The notes beneath the pieces were generated by a model that did no database searches, was not told the DNA's origin, and worked only from the letters and a program-made list of their open reading frames with translations. Below are positions 1-12,478 of a stretch of DNA of 64,000 nucleotides, in pieces (within the stretch, counting starts at the first letter, position 1; each line of letters opens with the position of its first letter). Origin of the DNA: Polytrichum commune (Eukaryota; Streptophyta; Polytrichopsida; Polytrichales; Polytrichaceae); contig OX485806.1 of the NCBI GenBank assembly GCA_950295325.1, positions 53,191,169 to 53,255,168 of the forward strand, read 5' to 3'. Made by a program: the position numbers and the translations under genes.

Positions 1-141
1 TCCGGAAATTCCCTCACAACCAATCCGGATTGATCAAATCCGTCTTGGCAGGTCACACAGGGAGCTTCGGATTATCTTTGAGGACCACAACGACCAGAGT
101 AGTCCGGATCCCAACCGGAGATCTGACTCGACGGGATAAGT

Positions 142-601
142 GGGTGACCCGTACCACTTTCCGGATTGTCCCGTCCATCGGCGATGAGACCTCTTCAGAA
201 GATCAGATTGGCGCAAGTTCGGATCCCTTCCGGTCCTTTGCCCAATCTTCCCCACGGCTATCTCACTTGGACGTTACCCAGACATCCGGAACAATGAGGT
301 TCCCTTCCCACTACACTCCGGAGATGGCCTTCGACCCTGAATCCTAACTGTTCCGGTCCTCCCCTCCTCCTTCGGACGGATCGATCTGGTTACCAATTCC
401 TAAGACTCTATTCAATCTAGGCTAACTGGGCGATCCGTACCACTTCCCGGATTGGTCCGTCTAAGGACGGTGGGACCTCTTCAGAAGCTCGGATGGCGTA
501 AGTCCGGATCCCTTCCGGATCTCACCCAATCCTCCCAGCGGCTATCCCACCTAGACGTTACTCAACCATCCGGAATAGTGAGGTTTCCTTCCCACTACAC
601 A
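142..601. repeat. Pair of diverged direct repeats of about 175 bp
   Basis: Positions 142-319 and 428-601 share the same succession of blocks (GTACCAC, CGGATTG, GACCTCTTCAGAAG, GGATCCCTTCCGG, CGGCTAT, GGACGTTAC or AGACGTTAC, CTTCCCACTACAC), at roughly 80 percent identity and 286 bp offset. They look like an internal duplication in the LTR or untranslated part of the TCCGGA-rich element. Confidence 0.6.
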
Positions 602-770
602 CAGAGAGGATCCAGAAGGCAATGACTAGATCTGATCCGGGTCTCTTCTCCCATGTCCTATCCGGAACTCCTATCCCTCATGCTCTCTTTCCCTTCCGCT
701 AACGATCTCCGAATCATTCGTACACAAAATCAAGCAAGGAAAGTCAAGAAGTAAGAAATCAAATAATTGA

Positions 771-986
771 TTAGAGTAAGAGCAACCAGAATACAACAGT
801 GGAGAAGGAACCCTTCTCCAAATCCTTATTCAGCCTTAAGTAGAGGCCCAAAATCCCTAAACTGAGGGCAGCGGCCCAGGCGGCTGCCGCTACGAAAAAC
901 CCTAACTGCATCCATTCTCCCAGATTTTCCGGATCAAGATCCGGATTTTCCGCTGACAGAACCCGAGGGAGAATTTTATTCTTCAT
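771..986 (-). CDS. Small hypothetical protein with one transmembrane segment
   Basis: A 71-codon ORF with an ATG at 986 and TAA at 771-773. The N-terminal half is polar (KNKILPRVLSAENPDLDPEN). Residues about 27-48 form one hydrophobic segment rich in Ala, Leu and Gly, followed by a charged LRLNKDLEK stretch and a second short hydrophobic tail. I do not recognise a family. It lies about 0.7 kb downstream of the gag-like gene on the same strand, so it may be a small accessory ORF of that element. Chance is a serious alternative for an ORF this short. Confidence 0.25.
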   Translation of the reverse strand: MKNKILPRVLSAENPDLDPENLGEWMQLGFFVAAAAWAAALSLGILGLYLRLNKDLEKGSFSTVVFWLLLL

Positions 987-1711
987 CTTCAAAACCTCCT
1001 AAGTCCTATCTTCCTACTTCTATTCTGCTTAACTGATCTAACTATCATCCTAACCTAAGAAGAGCGGTGTTTCTTCTGAGCCGCTCCCCTCCTTGAACTG
1101 GCTGCCTAGTCCACTAACGGCGGATGAGCCTCCTCCCGGCGACGCCTTCTGCAACCGCGTGAGCATCCTCCTCATGTTCGGAGAAGGGGCAATCTCATCC
1201 TCCGAGTCCGCTGCTCTCTCGGTCTGCGGTGTTTCGGATCCTGGTGTTCCGGAAACTAGACTGCCCTTCCGGACGCTCCGGATCGGGGAAGGATCGCTTC
1301 CGGTGCGCTATTCCGGATTATGTCCGCCCGAGATCGAGGCAGTCCGCGGATCCCTGTTGGAGGCTGCCCTCGAGGGTGGTGGAGGGAATGGGCTAATCAT
1401 TTGGCAGTCCGGAGGAGACGACGGCGAGGCTTGGGTCATAGGGGCCTTACCCCTGCTCGGAGTTGTCTCCCGGTCCAAAGTCTGGTGCCTTATCGGCGTC
1501 CTAGCCCTGTCCGGAGTCCGGGACCGATCCGAAGTCCGCGGGACAGGGGACTGGCCTCGTCCGGATCTAACAGACCCGGTGCTCTTCCGCCTCACCTAAG
1601 GAGAGCGCATCCTCTCCGGAGCTCTTCCGGAACTAGCAGGCCGAAAGTCGCCTCCATGCTGGCTGGGTCCTGCAGCCGTTGGCGGATTTTGGACCAGGGC
1701 AACTTCACCAA

Positions 1712-3106
1712 CTACCTCGTAGAGGGTTCCGGTTGGTGACCCAGGCGACCCGGATAGAGGACCCGCCGGGGTGTTCCGCTTGGCGGAACCACCTTCTGGA
1801 TTTCCGCCAGGAGATCCTTCATCGTCCGTGAGTATTTCACGAGGATGGGGAGGGTCTGCCGGGCTGAAGCGGGTTCTCCGGACTCCATCATCCGGTCGTA
1901 GAGATGCGCCTTGTTGACGATCTCTGCCGGATGCCCCACCAGCTCTCGGATCCGACTGAAGACCACTGCCTGCTCTGCGTGGTACTTCCAGATCTCCTCA
2001 CTCTTCTGACTCAGCTCCTGAGTCATGGCCGCCACCTGCGCGGTGAGGTGAGCATTCTCCGTCCTGGCTTGTTCGAGCTCCTTCCTGTCTGCCCTCTTTG
2101 CCAACTCTCGGAGAATGTTTCCGGGTCCGCAGTCGTCCAGGGCCTGATTCGCTCCTCGGACGATGTGTTCCAGCCGGTAGTACTGGTTCTGTAGGTCCTC
2201 CAACCCCTCCTGAACCCGCATGAAGGGATTTTCCGGAAAATCCCAGGTGGAGAGATCCACATTCCGCCAAGTGGTCTCCCGGCTGGGTCCGGCTTCCGAA
2301 TGATAGTGAGGGGGAGAAGAGCTTGTCTTCTGGACGGTCGGCGGTGGGCTTCCGGGTGAAGAGGGAGGGGCTTTCGGAATGATGGGGTCGCTGGAAGTCT
2401 CCGTCTCGAGGTCTCCAGCTTCCGGATGGAGCTTGTAGGTGACCTCGTCCGCCGCTATCATCAGCAGGTCCTCCTCCTCAGCTGTGATGCAGTCGAAATG
2501 CTGATAGAGGTGCAGAATGAAGGGGGAGAGGAAGGAGGGTTTCTGGCCTATATGGGGGAGGGCCCGCCCTATTATCTCTTGAATGATCAGCCCCCAATTC
2601 ACTGGCCGGACTCCGGACATAGCTCCGAACAGGGTGTTAGCCATGGTAAGGCTAATCCGCTTCGGCTTGTCTGGGTTTAGGATGGGCAGGAGGAATTCTA
2701 ATACCCTCCGCTCTCTCAGATTCCGGCAGTTCCCGGGGTGAAAGCTTTCCTTCGGATCTGCGTCCCCTTTAAATTTTCCGGCGAATAAGCCATCGCGGCG
2801 GCCGGCCCATCCTTCCGTAATTCCCCTCGAAAACTCGTAGACCCTATTCCATACATCCAGAGTCCAACTATCCGGATGTTTCCTCTTGGTTCCTAACCAC
2901 TGGTTCCCTCTCTCGAACTTGAATTCCCGGAGAGTGTCTTCCGCTCGGAGGTTCCAGGGTTTGGCGAGCAATCCTGCGCAACCCATAACCCGGAGATCCT
3001 CCGCTAGCTCTTGCAACTCCCCGTCCTCCCTTGGAATTGTAGGGATGAGGGCTTTGAGCGGAACCGGGATGGGTTCCCTCCGATCCTCCTCCCGTGCTTC
3101 CAGCAT
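1712..3106 (-). CDS. Gag-like plant retroelement protein with C-terminal coiled coil
   Basis: An open frame of 464 codons from the ATG at 3106; the frame also runs a few codons upstream without an ATG. The N-terminal half (residues about 40-230) is helical and basic, with blocks such as NLRERRVLEFLLPI and SLTMANTLFGAM. This resembles the poorly described 'putative plant transposon protein' or gag-like proteins of plant retroelements. A Pro/Ser-rich linker follows (about 245-290). Residues about 315-420 are rich in Glu, Gln, Lys and heptad-spaced hydrophobics, a likely coiled coil. No CCHC knuckle, protease or RT follows, so it could be the sole protein of a non-autonomous gag-only element. 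The long undisturbed frame suggests recent activity. The gag assignment rests on composition and family feel, not on a diagnostic motif. Confidence 0.5.
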   Translation of the reverse strand: MLEAREEDRREPIPVPLKALIPTIPREDGELQELAEDLRVMGCAGLLAKPWNLRAEDTLREFKFERGNQWLGTKRKHPDSWTLDVWNRVYEFSRGITEGWAGRRDGLFAGKFKGDADPKESFHPGNCRNLRERRVLEFLLPILNPDKPKRISLTMANTLFGAMSGVRPVNWGLIIQEIIGRALPHIGQKPSFLSPFILHLYQHFDCITAEEEDLLMIAADEVTYKLHPEAGDLETETSSDPIIPKAPPSSPGSPPPTVQKTSSSPPHYHSEAGPSRETTWRNVDLSTWDFPENPFMRVQEGLEDLQNQYYRLEHIVRGANQALDDCGPGNILRELAKRADRKELEQARTENAHLTAQVAAMTQELSQKSEEIWKYHAEQAVVFSRIRELVGHPAEIVNKAHLYDRMMESGEPASARQTLPILVKYSRTMKDLLAEIQKVVPPSGTPRRVLYPGRLGHQPEPSTR

Positions 3107-3550
3107 CTTTCCTCTCTTCTCTATCCGTCTCAACTGCGGAAAACTCTCTCCCCTCCGGATTCCCTCTCTTCCGCCTAATTGCTACAGAGTCCCGGCAAGC
3201 CAACTGCCGGCGACTGGAAAGTGCGGAGTCCCAGCAATCCAACTACTGGCAGCTCAAAAAAAACAACCTCACCACTCGTTCTCTCAACAATTTGCCTCTC
3301 GTGAACAGGAAAAAAAAAGTGGGAAGGAGAAGGAAGGGACCCTTAAGTATCCTTCCTCTTTCCTTCTTCCCTTATTACCGTTTGGTTTAACGGAAAACAA
3401 ATGCCTAACCGTTTTCCGACGGTTTTCACCCAACCGTCATAAATCCGTTGTAGCCGCCACTTCCAGACCGTTGGCTAATCTTGGCGCAACCGTTACTTGG
3501 TCCGGACCAGCGGTTCGGACCATGATTAAACGGTCCTCCTAATCTAATTT

Positions 3551-5173
3551 GACGGACCGGTAATAATACTCATTTTTAACCTTTTTATCGCACAAGGCGG
3601 ATTTAGAATGCCCTATTTCCTAGTACAATTAATTAATCCTAAGAACCCCTATTATCCTCATACAAGCAGGGTAAAATATGGAAAATGAATCCGTATTTCC
3701 GTATTTCCGTCAAATTCGGACTCCCACAACACTATATGTTTTCATCATTTAGTTGAGCATTTATTTTGCAAATAATACCAAAGAAAATGCAAAGTCAACC
3801 ACAACAAGGTGTACCAAAATTGAGTCATGCATTATTTTTTTCACTTTCTATGCCATTTTTTGAGTTTTTTTCATGATTTTATTTTAATAATCATTCAACC
3901 TTTAGTTAGCTGTTGTCACAATCATACATATTGTCATCGAATTTAATGAATGATTTTTAATTTTAATCATCATAATCCTTCAAACATAAACCCTTATGAA
4001 TTATTGGGACTCTTATATTTAAAAACCTTAGTGGTACCCTTTATCATGGTTGGATCTAGCAACTATCTTTTGACATTACTCCTAACTAGTTGGATTGATT
4101 TTGTGTTTGATTACCAATTGTTTATTTTTCAAGTACCATGTTGCTTCAATGTTTGCTTTAAAGATTATTTGGCAGTTAATCAAACATAACGCATAACATG
4201 TCATGAAGCATACAATATTTTATGTGGAATCGGTTATTTGTCAAACAACAAAACATGAATATGGCAAAGGTCAACGCATAAGGTTGTGAATTTTGTTTGT
4301 GGTTCAAGTTAGGGACCAATTCCCATGGTTGCTTCTTGTAGAGGTTTATTTGACTTTGTTTTTTACACACACGGATACATATGAAAATCATTAATATTAT
4401 GCCTAGTACCTATTAAGAACATTCAAAGCATATTCAAAACATTCATTTTCATAATCTTCATCATTTTTGTGAAATCAATGGCCACATGTCGTTTATCTCA
4501 TGTTTTTGCAATTTTTTTTGAAAAAATAAATAACAATGGAATTAATAACATTCACTTTGTCTTTCCAATATGTGATGGCACTTTATAAATATTTATGGCA
4601 AATGTTTCTGCATTTTTATCATTTTAATTGGTTTGCCTACTATTTTGGAAGATATGATCAAACAAATTAAATGAGTCTTCCATAAATTAATTTTTTTTCA
4701 AATGCTTAAACAATTCATAGGTGAGATTGTTTTTGAAGAAAATATTATTTAGAAACGGGCCATGCTTTTGGTGGGAAGGTCATCAATCTTAGAATCAATA
4801 GGAGATAAGATTGCACGAGCATAAACACATATACAAAGGCATATGAACAATGCTTCAAGTGAGATGGTCTCATGCTCTCCTTGCTCTGTCTTTTATGTTT
4901 TTTTTATTTTCATTGGTTCATACAAACAATATGGAATAAGTTTTATCCCTCTTTGGACTAGCATGCTAGCCTTATTCTAGCCTTATTCTTTCTCATGCCT
5001 CTCCCATTATATTTTTATTGACTACAAGCAATCTAATGCTCTACCCTTTACACTTCAACTTTGCGAATATTCAAAGGTTTCTAAACCCATTTCACTTGTT
5101 AATGCTTGATGCCTATCTTTTGCAAATGGATTCGTTAGCACGTCCAATAGCATATCCTCCGTTGAACAATACT
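3551..5173. other. AT-rich spacer, no gene seen
   Basis: Both strands carry only short ORFs of AT-rich composition with no recognisable motif. The sharp change in base composition near 3550 marks the edge of the TCCGGA-rich element. Confidence 0.5.
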
Positions 5174-5720
5174 TCAAACATATCTCTCGGTCATCTCTTG
5201 GTATTCTAATTTCTCTCTAATGAATTGATGTTGTACATCGATATGTTTGGTGCGAGAATGGTGTGTAGGATTCCTTGCAAGTGCTATGCAACCTTGATTG
5301 TCACACATAATGGATGTCGGTCCTTCTTGCACATATCCCACATCTGCCAAAAGTTGCCTAAGCCAAATCATTTCTTTAGTACAATGGCTAGTAGCCATGA
5401 ATTTTGCCTCCATTGTAGATAATGCAATGGTTGGTTATCTTTTGTATTTCCACAAAATGATTCCAACGCCAACAAAAACCATATACCCCGTGATAAGTTG
5501 TTGGTCGTTTGTGTCTCCTGTTTAATTCACATCACAAAAACCTCTTAAAACAATATCATTGCCTCCGAGGTATAATTTGAAGTCCAAAGTGCCTTTCAAG
5601 TACCTCATGATACATTTTACGTCATCCAATGCAGTGGACTGGACTTCGACATAAATTGGCTTACCGTACACACCGCAAATGCAATATCAACCCTCGTGGC
5701 CACCATTGTATACATGAAAG
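5174..5720 (-). pseudogene. Ty1/copia reverse transcriptase end and RNase H fragment
   Basis: On the minus strand, 5413-5174 encodes the classic copia RNase H signature: EAKFMATSHCTKEMIWLRQL, then a CDNQGCIALARNP block and HSRTKHIDVQHQFIREKL. Upstream, to about 5720, the frame continues with decayed RT-connection sequence (VATRVDIAFAV, MRYLKGTLDFKLYLGG, ITGYMVFVGV). It is broken by an in-frame TAA near 5523 and small changes. In an intact element this region makes cDNA and removes template RNA. No LTR or other pol domain adjoins it, so it is a fossil fragment. The copia assignment is firm. Confidence 0.85.
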
Positions 5721-5804
5721 ATCCAAAGTTTTAATAATTTCAAATTCACACCAAACGGAGTTCCAACTACCGTAGCACCATAGCTGGTTCGTGCACCTCG
5801 AAAC

Positions 5805-5806
<2 letters not shown>

Positions 5807-5840
<34 letters not shown>
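5807..5840. repeat. (AT)17 microsatellite
   Basis: An uninterrupted AT dinucleotide run of 34 bp directly downstream of the copia fragment. Confidence 0.9.
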
Positions 5841-5842
<2 letters not shown>

Positions 5843-7586
5843 AAAATTAAGTTTCGTCAACTAAAAATATTATTTATGAAATTTTGTCAGTCTTATGATT
5901 TAAAAAATTTAAATTCATTTTTTCGGTAAGGTCCAACAGTACTGCAAGTAGGTTGTTGTTTTTTTCATTCATTCGTGGCAGTTTTTGGCCTTAAACCTAA
6001 GTATCTACCTTAACCTTACTTAGTGTGGCTCTTGTTTGTCTTTGCACAAAGTATGTGTTATGGCTTCATGAGGGAGAGTTGAATGAAAGCTGGATCTGCA
6101 CATCCTCCTCACTCAACCTCTCAACTCCAAGCTTTCTTAAACTTTGCTCTAGTGTTGAAGCCCATACGTCTCTGTATCAAGCAGAACCAACAAAAGACAG
6201 ATGATGGAAATAAAAAAGTATGCACATAATGGAAGATTCATCATGGAAGCATTCTGAGATCAAGAACAAACTTCTGAGATCCCAGAAGCATTCTACCTTC
6301 AAAGGATCGGACAAAAGCAACCAGCCTCCATCCTTCCGGATACAGAAGCTTAGAACACTGCTCTCCAAGTAGGGGAGATGGTAGACATTAGCATCATCAA
6401 GCTCCAGAACATACTTGCCCAATTGATCCCAACACAGATTTTTCAGTGGTCGTCACATAAGCTGACAAACCGTTTCTTAAAAATTGAAACTGAGAATAAG
6501 ACCACAAAGGAATAATCATCTGCATTTCCACACAATGTTCAAACAAATTGAATGTGGCACGACACTGGTGATCTTACGGGCTCCCGGCTTCAACGAATCT
6601 CTCAGGAAGCACAACATTCTGGCAAGTAAATTCTCCAACAAGAGGAAAATTGCACTAACAAATAACCAACTTCTTAATCCGGTTTGGACTTTTTAAGGCC
6701 CATGTCAATCCGTATGATCCAACAATGAAACCCTACCAAAAGCAACTTAAGATGGGTGAGAACATACACAAAGCATTTAAAGAACTCCACATGATGTGAG
6801 GATCCCAACTCTTCAACTTACAGATTTCTCGAGGATTGAGAATCCATTTCCTCTGGTGTGTGGAGGTCGGGAAGTCAACCATCAAAACTCACTACCTAAT
6901 CCCCTAACGAATGAGAACAATAGGATTTGCAATGATAAAACCACAAAAACAGTGATTAGGCATAGGTTGGTAGAACCTGTCCGCATGTGTAAGCTTCTAG
7001 TATCTTTGCCCCCGTTCGCTTGGCCTTTGCACTTGTTACAACAAGCAGGCAAGGCATTTATGGCTAGAATCAGGAAGTGTTTGGCGTTTTTGTTGTAGGA
7101 CTTGCGCAACCTCGTGGAGCTCGTGAACAGGGCGCCGAGCCATTAACGTGTTAGCAAGCAACCTCTTATGGTGTTGACGTGATTGGACCTTAGAAGAGTC
7201 CACATTTTTCAATAATTCGTTTTTTTCTAAACATATTTTTTCACTTTTTTGTTTGATTGGGCTCATAATTTCCGGATTTTTTCAGTTTTTTATTTGGCAA
7301 TTATTTTTGCACGAACCAGTTATGGTGCTATGGGTAATTTGCATTGTTCCATGTTAAACCACTTAAGGTCCTCTTCAATGTAGTTTTTTTGGTTCATAGT
7401 GATGGTACAAGTTTTTTTTATTCGTTTCAAATTCTAATCCTAGTAAAAGCAATCTCCTTTGGATACCAATTCATATAACCACATTTTCCTTGAACAACCA
7501 CCAATGAAGGTTACAAAACACCTTGCACCGTCCATGAATGTAGTCCTTATGGGACACACTTGTTGAAATGCATGATTTTCAAAGGC
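5841..7586. other. No gene recognised
   Basis: Only short ORFs without family motifs. A slightly more GC-rich patch at about 7000-7150 contains no structure I can name. Confidence 0.4.
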
Positions 7587-8021
7587 TTAGTCGCTCACCT
7601 CCCCCTCGTTTGGAAATGTAACCCTATGTTGTTTGTCTTCCATGCACATTTCACAAAATAACGAAGAAGTGGGGTGAGAATTTTTTTCAAGTTTCATACC
7701 ACTCAACATGTTTTGGAGAGTATGAACACCCTTCATTTTTAAATGGCCAAGGCAGCGGTGCCAAAGTTTGAGAACTCCATTTCTCGTTGGAAATTGCACC
7801 AAGTTGGCCGCTTTTGCTTCGTGCATCTTCACGAAATTTATTTTGTACAGATTTGTGTTTGTGTGGTGCAATCGCAATGACTTCACCATCGCAAGATTGA
7901 CAATGCATTCGTTTAGATTGAATCGGACCTTCAAACCATTCAACACAAATTTGTTCACCGAGAGCAAATTGGTATGCAATATGGGCATGTGGAACACATC
8001 TTTGATACGAATTTGGTTGAA
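7587..8021 (-). pseudogene. Ty1/copia pre-integrase zinc-binding fragment
   Basis: The minus strand shows the copia gag-pre-integrase module: RIKDVFHMPILHTNLLSVNK, a GLKVRFNLNECIV block, LWHRCLGHLKMKGVHTLQNM, then CEMCMEDKQHR. The two His and two Cys of the HHCC zinc site are visible. This domain normally precedes the integrase core, which is missing. The open frame runs upstream to 8420, but that part is low complexity and looks like flanking sequence. It and the fragment at 5174-5720 are on the same strand but in the wrong order for one intact element (RNase H should lie to the left of integrase on this strand, which holds, but RT and the integrase core between them are gone). They may be ends of one eroded copy. 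Confidence 0.8.
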
Positions 8022-11000
8022 ACAAAAACAAAAACAAAAAACAAAAAACAAAAAAAACTTACAACAACGAAATGTGCCTTTAGAAACCTCCAATAGTGTG
8101 AAGCGCCAACTTCTTAAGATCGAGTTTGCAACCTCAAATGCAATCAAACATCTAGGCATTTCACTTGCATGGTGGGCCCATAACCTTTTGAAATCAATAA
8201 GCGATGAGATTGTATAAGCATGAACACTTCTACAAAGGCATATGAACAATGTTTGGAGTGGAATGGCCTCATGCTTTCCATCTCCAACTTGTTGGCAAAT
8301 GGTGTGACAAATACCCTTGTGTTTATTTAAGCTTTCATATATGTCAAGAAAGTGATTGGTTGTAATAACTTTGATTTCTATAATTTTTTGGTGTTTTGAA
8401 GGTATTTTATTTGGTTTCATATGAATGTTTCAAATGTTTGTTTGTAGGTTGGTCAAGCTCAAATAACTCAAGTTTCATTGAACATTCAAAATTTTGGTGG
8501 ATTTCATTTGATCAATGCGGACTTGACTGAGTGTCTATTAATTCCAAAGATTTCATATCCTCCGCATTCAATTCCACAACTTTAAAGACATAAAAAAAAG
8601 TTTGAATTTGGAGAGGGTTTTTTCATGAATAATGTTTCATCGCTTTTGTTTTTACCTCAGCTTAAAAAATGAGGTACGATGTAAGAACCTAAGCTGCATC
8701 ATATGGTTTTTTATCGGCAAAAGATTCATGGGCAATTATTGAGTTTCCTTTATGCTACCCTTCAAGTTACAACACTAATAATGCATAACATTTTTAATGT
8801 CATAATTGTCATTGTGTTTTTTTCTTTTGCTTAATCCAGAGAAGTTGTATTCTTTATATACTTGGTATTTTGGAATCATGTTGTTTTTTTGTAAAACAAT
8901 TGCCTTGAATTTGCCCTTAGCACTGCAAGTTATCATTTTGTGGTTGAGGTGAAGTTCTTGAATATATTCTTCAATCCCATGACAACAAAAATGCAGTTAA
9001 TGCAATGTATTATCTCATAGATAGGACATTTAAGAAGTACCCGAACCCTCTACAAATCTTAAGTGAAACATTGATTAAGCTAGGAGATGTTGTCTTTGAT
9101 GCTTACAAATCTATTGGTAAAGGTTAATCTTTAGCTATTCTATGTTGTTATCATTTTTAGTGTCATCTTCAAAGGCCAGTCATCTATGTAATGTGAGTCT
9201 ACTTATGAAATAGGCGTGTTTACTCATGTTTGTTGGCGTAATGGTCATTACCTTGTTGTATTTGAGAAAAATGACATCATATTCAATGCCATGTTGGCCC
9301 GTTTGCTTGACCCAAACCTTTGATTGGTGGCTTGTGATCCTCCAACATAACTACAAAAAATGACAAAAATCATGTTCAAAATTTGTAAGGATATATCAAT
9401 AGACTATATAAGTCTATGTTTTGGAAAGGTTAAGAATGTTGGTTCTCATTGTGAATCATTTTGTTTTTGTTATTTAAGTCTTATTCTTAGGGATTTTATG
9501 TGTAGGAAGCAATGTCCGCCCCTCATAAATTTATGCCAAGTCTTAGGCAACACAAATGACAACAACTATTACATCTTTAAAACATATTAAATCTATACAT
9601 TATGATTGTTTTGTCTTGCCTTTTGTTGATGTAAAGGCAAAGAATTGTAACGGTGTACTAGGTAATAATGAATATTATTTGGGTACATGACAATTCATAT
9701 ACACGGTTTTCATGCATTGATGTGGGTGTGCTTGTGTTTTTATTTTTATTCTGATGAAATATCCACCTGAAATGGTCTATGACTCGTGTGATTATTGCCA
9801 TAAAAATTTGAACTTGAATACCCTTTGTATTTTTGCCTATGTCCAAATATTTGATGGGCATGGCCTCCTAAATGCAATATTGAAAAATTATGTGCTCATA
9901 TATGTTTGTATTAAGTTGATTGTCATCGATTGTTTTGGTATTTATTAGGATTATTGAATTATGTTTATCCTCTTCATATTTTTTTTAAAAATTAAACCCT
10001 TAGATTAATTATATATGTATATATATATGCCAAAATACCATAATTATAAGATACTAGTGGGCTTATTACCAGCTATTTTACCTTCTTTATTGCTTACAAA
10101 TTATTGTTCATTGCTCACTGCTCATTATATAGCTCTCCCCACCCCCCCCCACACACACACAAATACATACATACATACATACATATATATATATATGGCT
10201 TTAGATTGTTCAAAGAACCTACTATTATGCACAAAGTTGTACCTCAAATCTCACACATAGTTATTACAATTTGAAAGGCTAGGTATTGAATTTATCTATG
10301 ACCACTTCCAATGGCAAACCTATTAGGACATAGTTTCTGCCATTTGATACAAACATGTGGATGTGGAATGTCGAATGACCATGTAGTATGCAAACATGGT
10401 ACAAAATAATTTACAAATTACGTGTGTGAAACGACATACCTTACACCCCATATGCATTTAAGACTCCACTGCCAAATGGGGCGACATAAACAATATGTCA
10501 TTGTCAAAGGACGATGGTAGGTACCTGGCCTCATGAACAACAAATGTTATAGAGTCTATAATTGTAGATCAAATTTAAACATCTTTGGGATTTGGTTAGT
10601 TTCAAAGCCTTCACAATATTCAAACCCAAAGATGATGTAAAAGGGTTAAAATATACACTTTGGAATAGGGTTTTTTGGCAAATCAACCTCATTTATAGGA
10701 GAATATAGGGAATTTATCAACATCCACATCGATTTTGGAAGGAATAAAATTTCATTTGTAAAAGGAAAAGGCTAACAATTTATGTTAGAATGATTAACTA
10801 TTGGACAAATTTCATAGGAATCAAACAACACAAGAACACCATATTCATTAGGCTCAAACTTAACAATGTTGACACTACAGATTTGGACCATTGATGTGCT
10901 AGATTTTTTTGTTAGCATAACACTATAAAATTTCATTTGGGAATCATTAAAAACTATAACCATAAATAATATTGGACCCAAGATCTAGACATGTCCATCC

Positions 11001-12478
11001 TCACTCATATTCTTATGGATATGATAAACATAGTTTTTGTGTTACTAATGGCACCCGACCGTCCACATAGGACACAACCAAAGCCCTATGTCCAAATTAT
11101 CAAGAATTTATTTCTCATTTTGTATGATGTTCATTTGGTAGAGAGTTGGTGGCATTCCTACGTTGTCATCTTGATAATATTAAAATTTGTAGTAATTGCA
11201 TGCTTCGCTCAATTCCATGGCGTGCCAAGGCTGAAACTACTTGCGCGGCCTTTTTGAAATATCACCATCCATAGTATACATTTGTTGCTCTACGTTTATG
11301 CTTCATATTTGAAGAGTGAGCCTCAAACTAAGCAAATACTCTGAGACACTATATGACCATCATTCTCAAGAAGCAAAGTAAAGGGCACAAAAAATCCATG
11401 AGCTCTAAATGTAGTCATTAAAAAGTAGGGGAACAATTGAGGCATATTAGAATATAGGATTGAGGCATTATTTGTATTGGTAAGTATGCGGTCTTTGTAA
11501 TTGAATCTAAATGGATGAACTTTGGACATGATAAAATAATTACAACATAACAAAATATTGTAGTATAACTTATTTTGGAAATACTTAATAAACACAAAGA
11601 TTGAACCAACATCGTTATTGATAGGAGTATTATTATAAAGACGTGTGAGACAACCCATAAATGCCAAAAGTATATGAAATGCCCACATACTTTATAGTTA
11701 TAATGGTAACCAATGCCAAATTAGAAGAAAAAAATTGTGAAAAAAAACAGATGGCAAAGTTGTCGTGTGGAAGGAAATGAAAATCAATTTCAATATATGT
11801 TAAAAAAAATCACATCCCCAACCTTTACATTAGAGATATATTTACCCAAACTTTATGACAACAATATGGAGAAGTGGCACACCAAAAACATAGTGCTACA
11901 AACATTCCAACCCCTTTCATAGGTTGTATTGTAGATGCAAACGCAATAGAAAATCCTACACTATAGAGAAAATGTAAGAGGATAAATCAACTATTTTTAT
12001 TTTCCACCATACCATTAAGAAGAATAAAAATGAAAAACCCTACATTGTTTTGGATGGCTCTCTTAATGTGGCCGCCAGAAATAACCCCCATGTAATTAAG
12101 GGTTGAATGCACATGATCAACAAGCATAACATATAATGCATTGCTAATGCATAAGACTAATGAAAATTTGGGTCCCACCTCAAACATGGGGGGATCATCT
12201 TGTTGGTGAGAAAAAAAAATGTGGTAAGCATATCGGGGGGAAGAGGGAGGGACAAATTTTATGGGGCCCCTAAGTGTTTCCCATAAACTTGGATTGTTCA
12301 TTTGTTGCCCATGGTGGGGCCGCATTTGTTGTGGGAACATGCAACAATTTTGTAAATTGTGTTGTGGTGGAAACCATTGAGGTGGATATGAGAACGAGCT
12401 TGACAAAGCCACAACCAAGCTTTGGGTGCACACATCATATATAATTTGCATGATAAAAATTACATTTGTGAGCGGTTG
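8022..12478. other. AT-rich spacer, no gene recognised
   Basis: This includes a CAAAAA-type A-rich repeat on the plus strand (about 8020-8057) and many short ORFs without motifs. One short plus-strand stretch near 8990-9125 reads as fairly ordinary protein (MYYLIDRTFKKYPNPLQ) and could be a host-gene or transposon fossil, but I cannot assign it. Confidence 0.4.
10137..10196. repeat. Compound microsatellite (C)n-(CA)n-(CATA)n-(TA)n
   Basis: A C-rich run passes into CA repeats, then ATAC repeats, then TA repeats, consistent with stepwise slippage evolution. Confidence 0.85.

Larger units (their letters stand above)
1..3550 (-). mobile_element. GC-rich, TCCGGA-dense part of an unclassified retroelement
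   Basis: This stretch is clearly more GC-rich than the AT-rich DNA after it. The palindrome TCCGGA recurs about 28 times by eye in 3.5 kb, in coding and non-coding parts alike. It holds a minus-strand gag-like gene, a small membrane ORF and a pair of direct repeats near the left edge. No RT, integrase or certain LTR is visible, and the element probably continues left of the window. I infer a gag-bearing, possibly non-autonomous retroelement. The region 1093-1600 is open on both strands and rich in Ser, Pro and Arg on the minus strand, but I cannot assign it. The right boundary is set only by the fall in GC and in TCCGGA density near 3550. Confidence 0.4.

Noticed and set aside
1093-1599. 168-codon plus-strand ORF and overlapping antisense ORF in the GC-rich element
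   Set aside because: GC-rich DNA stays open in several frames; composition is low complexity (Arg, Pro, Ser, Gly) and nothing supports one frame over another.
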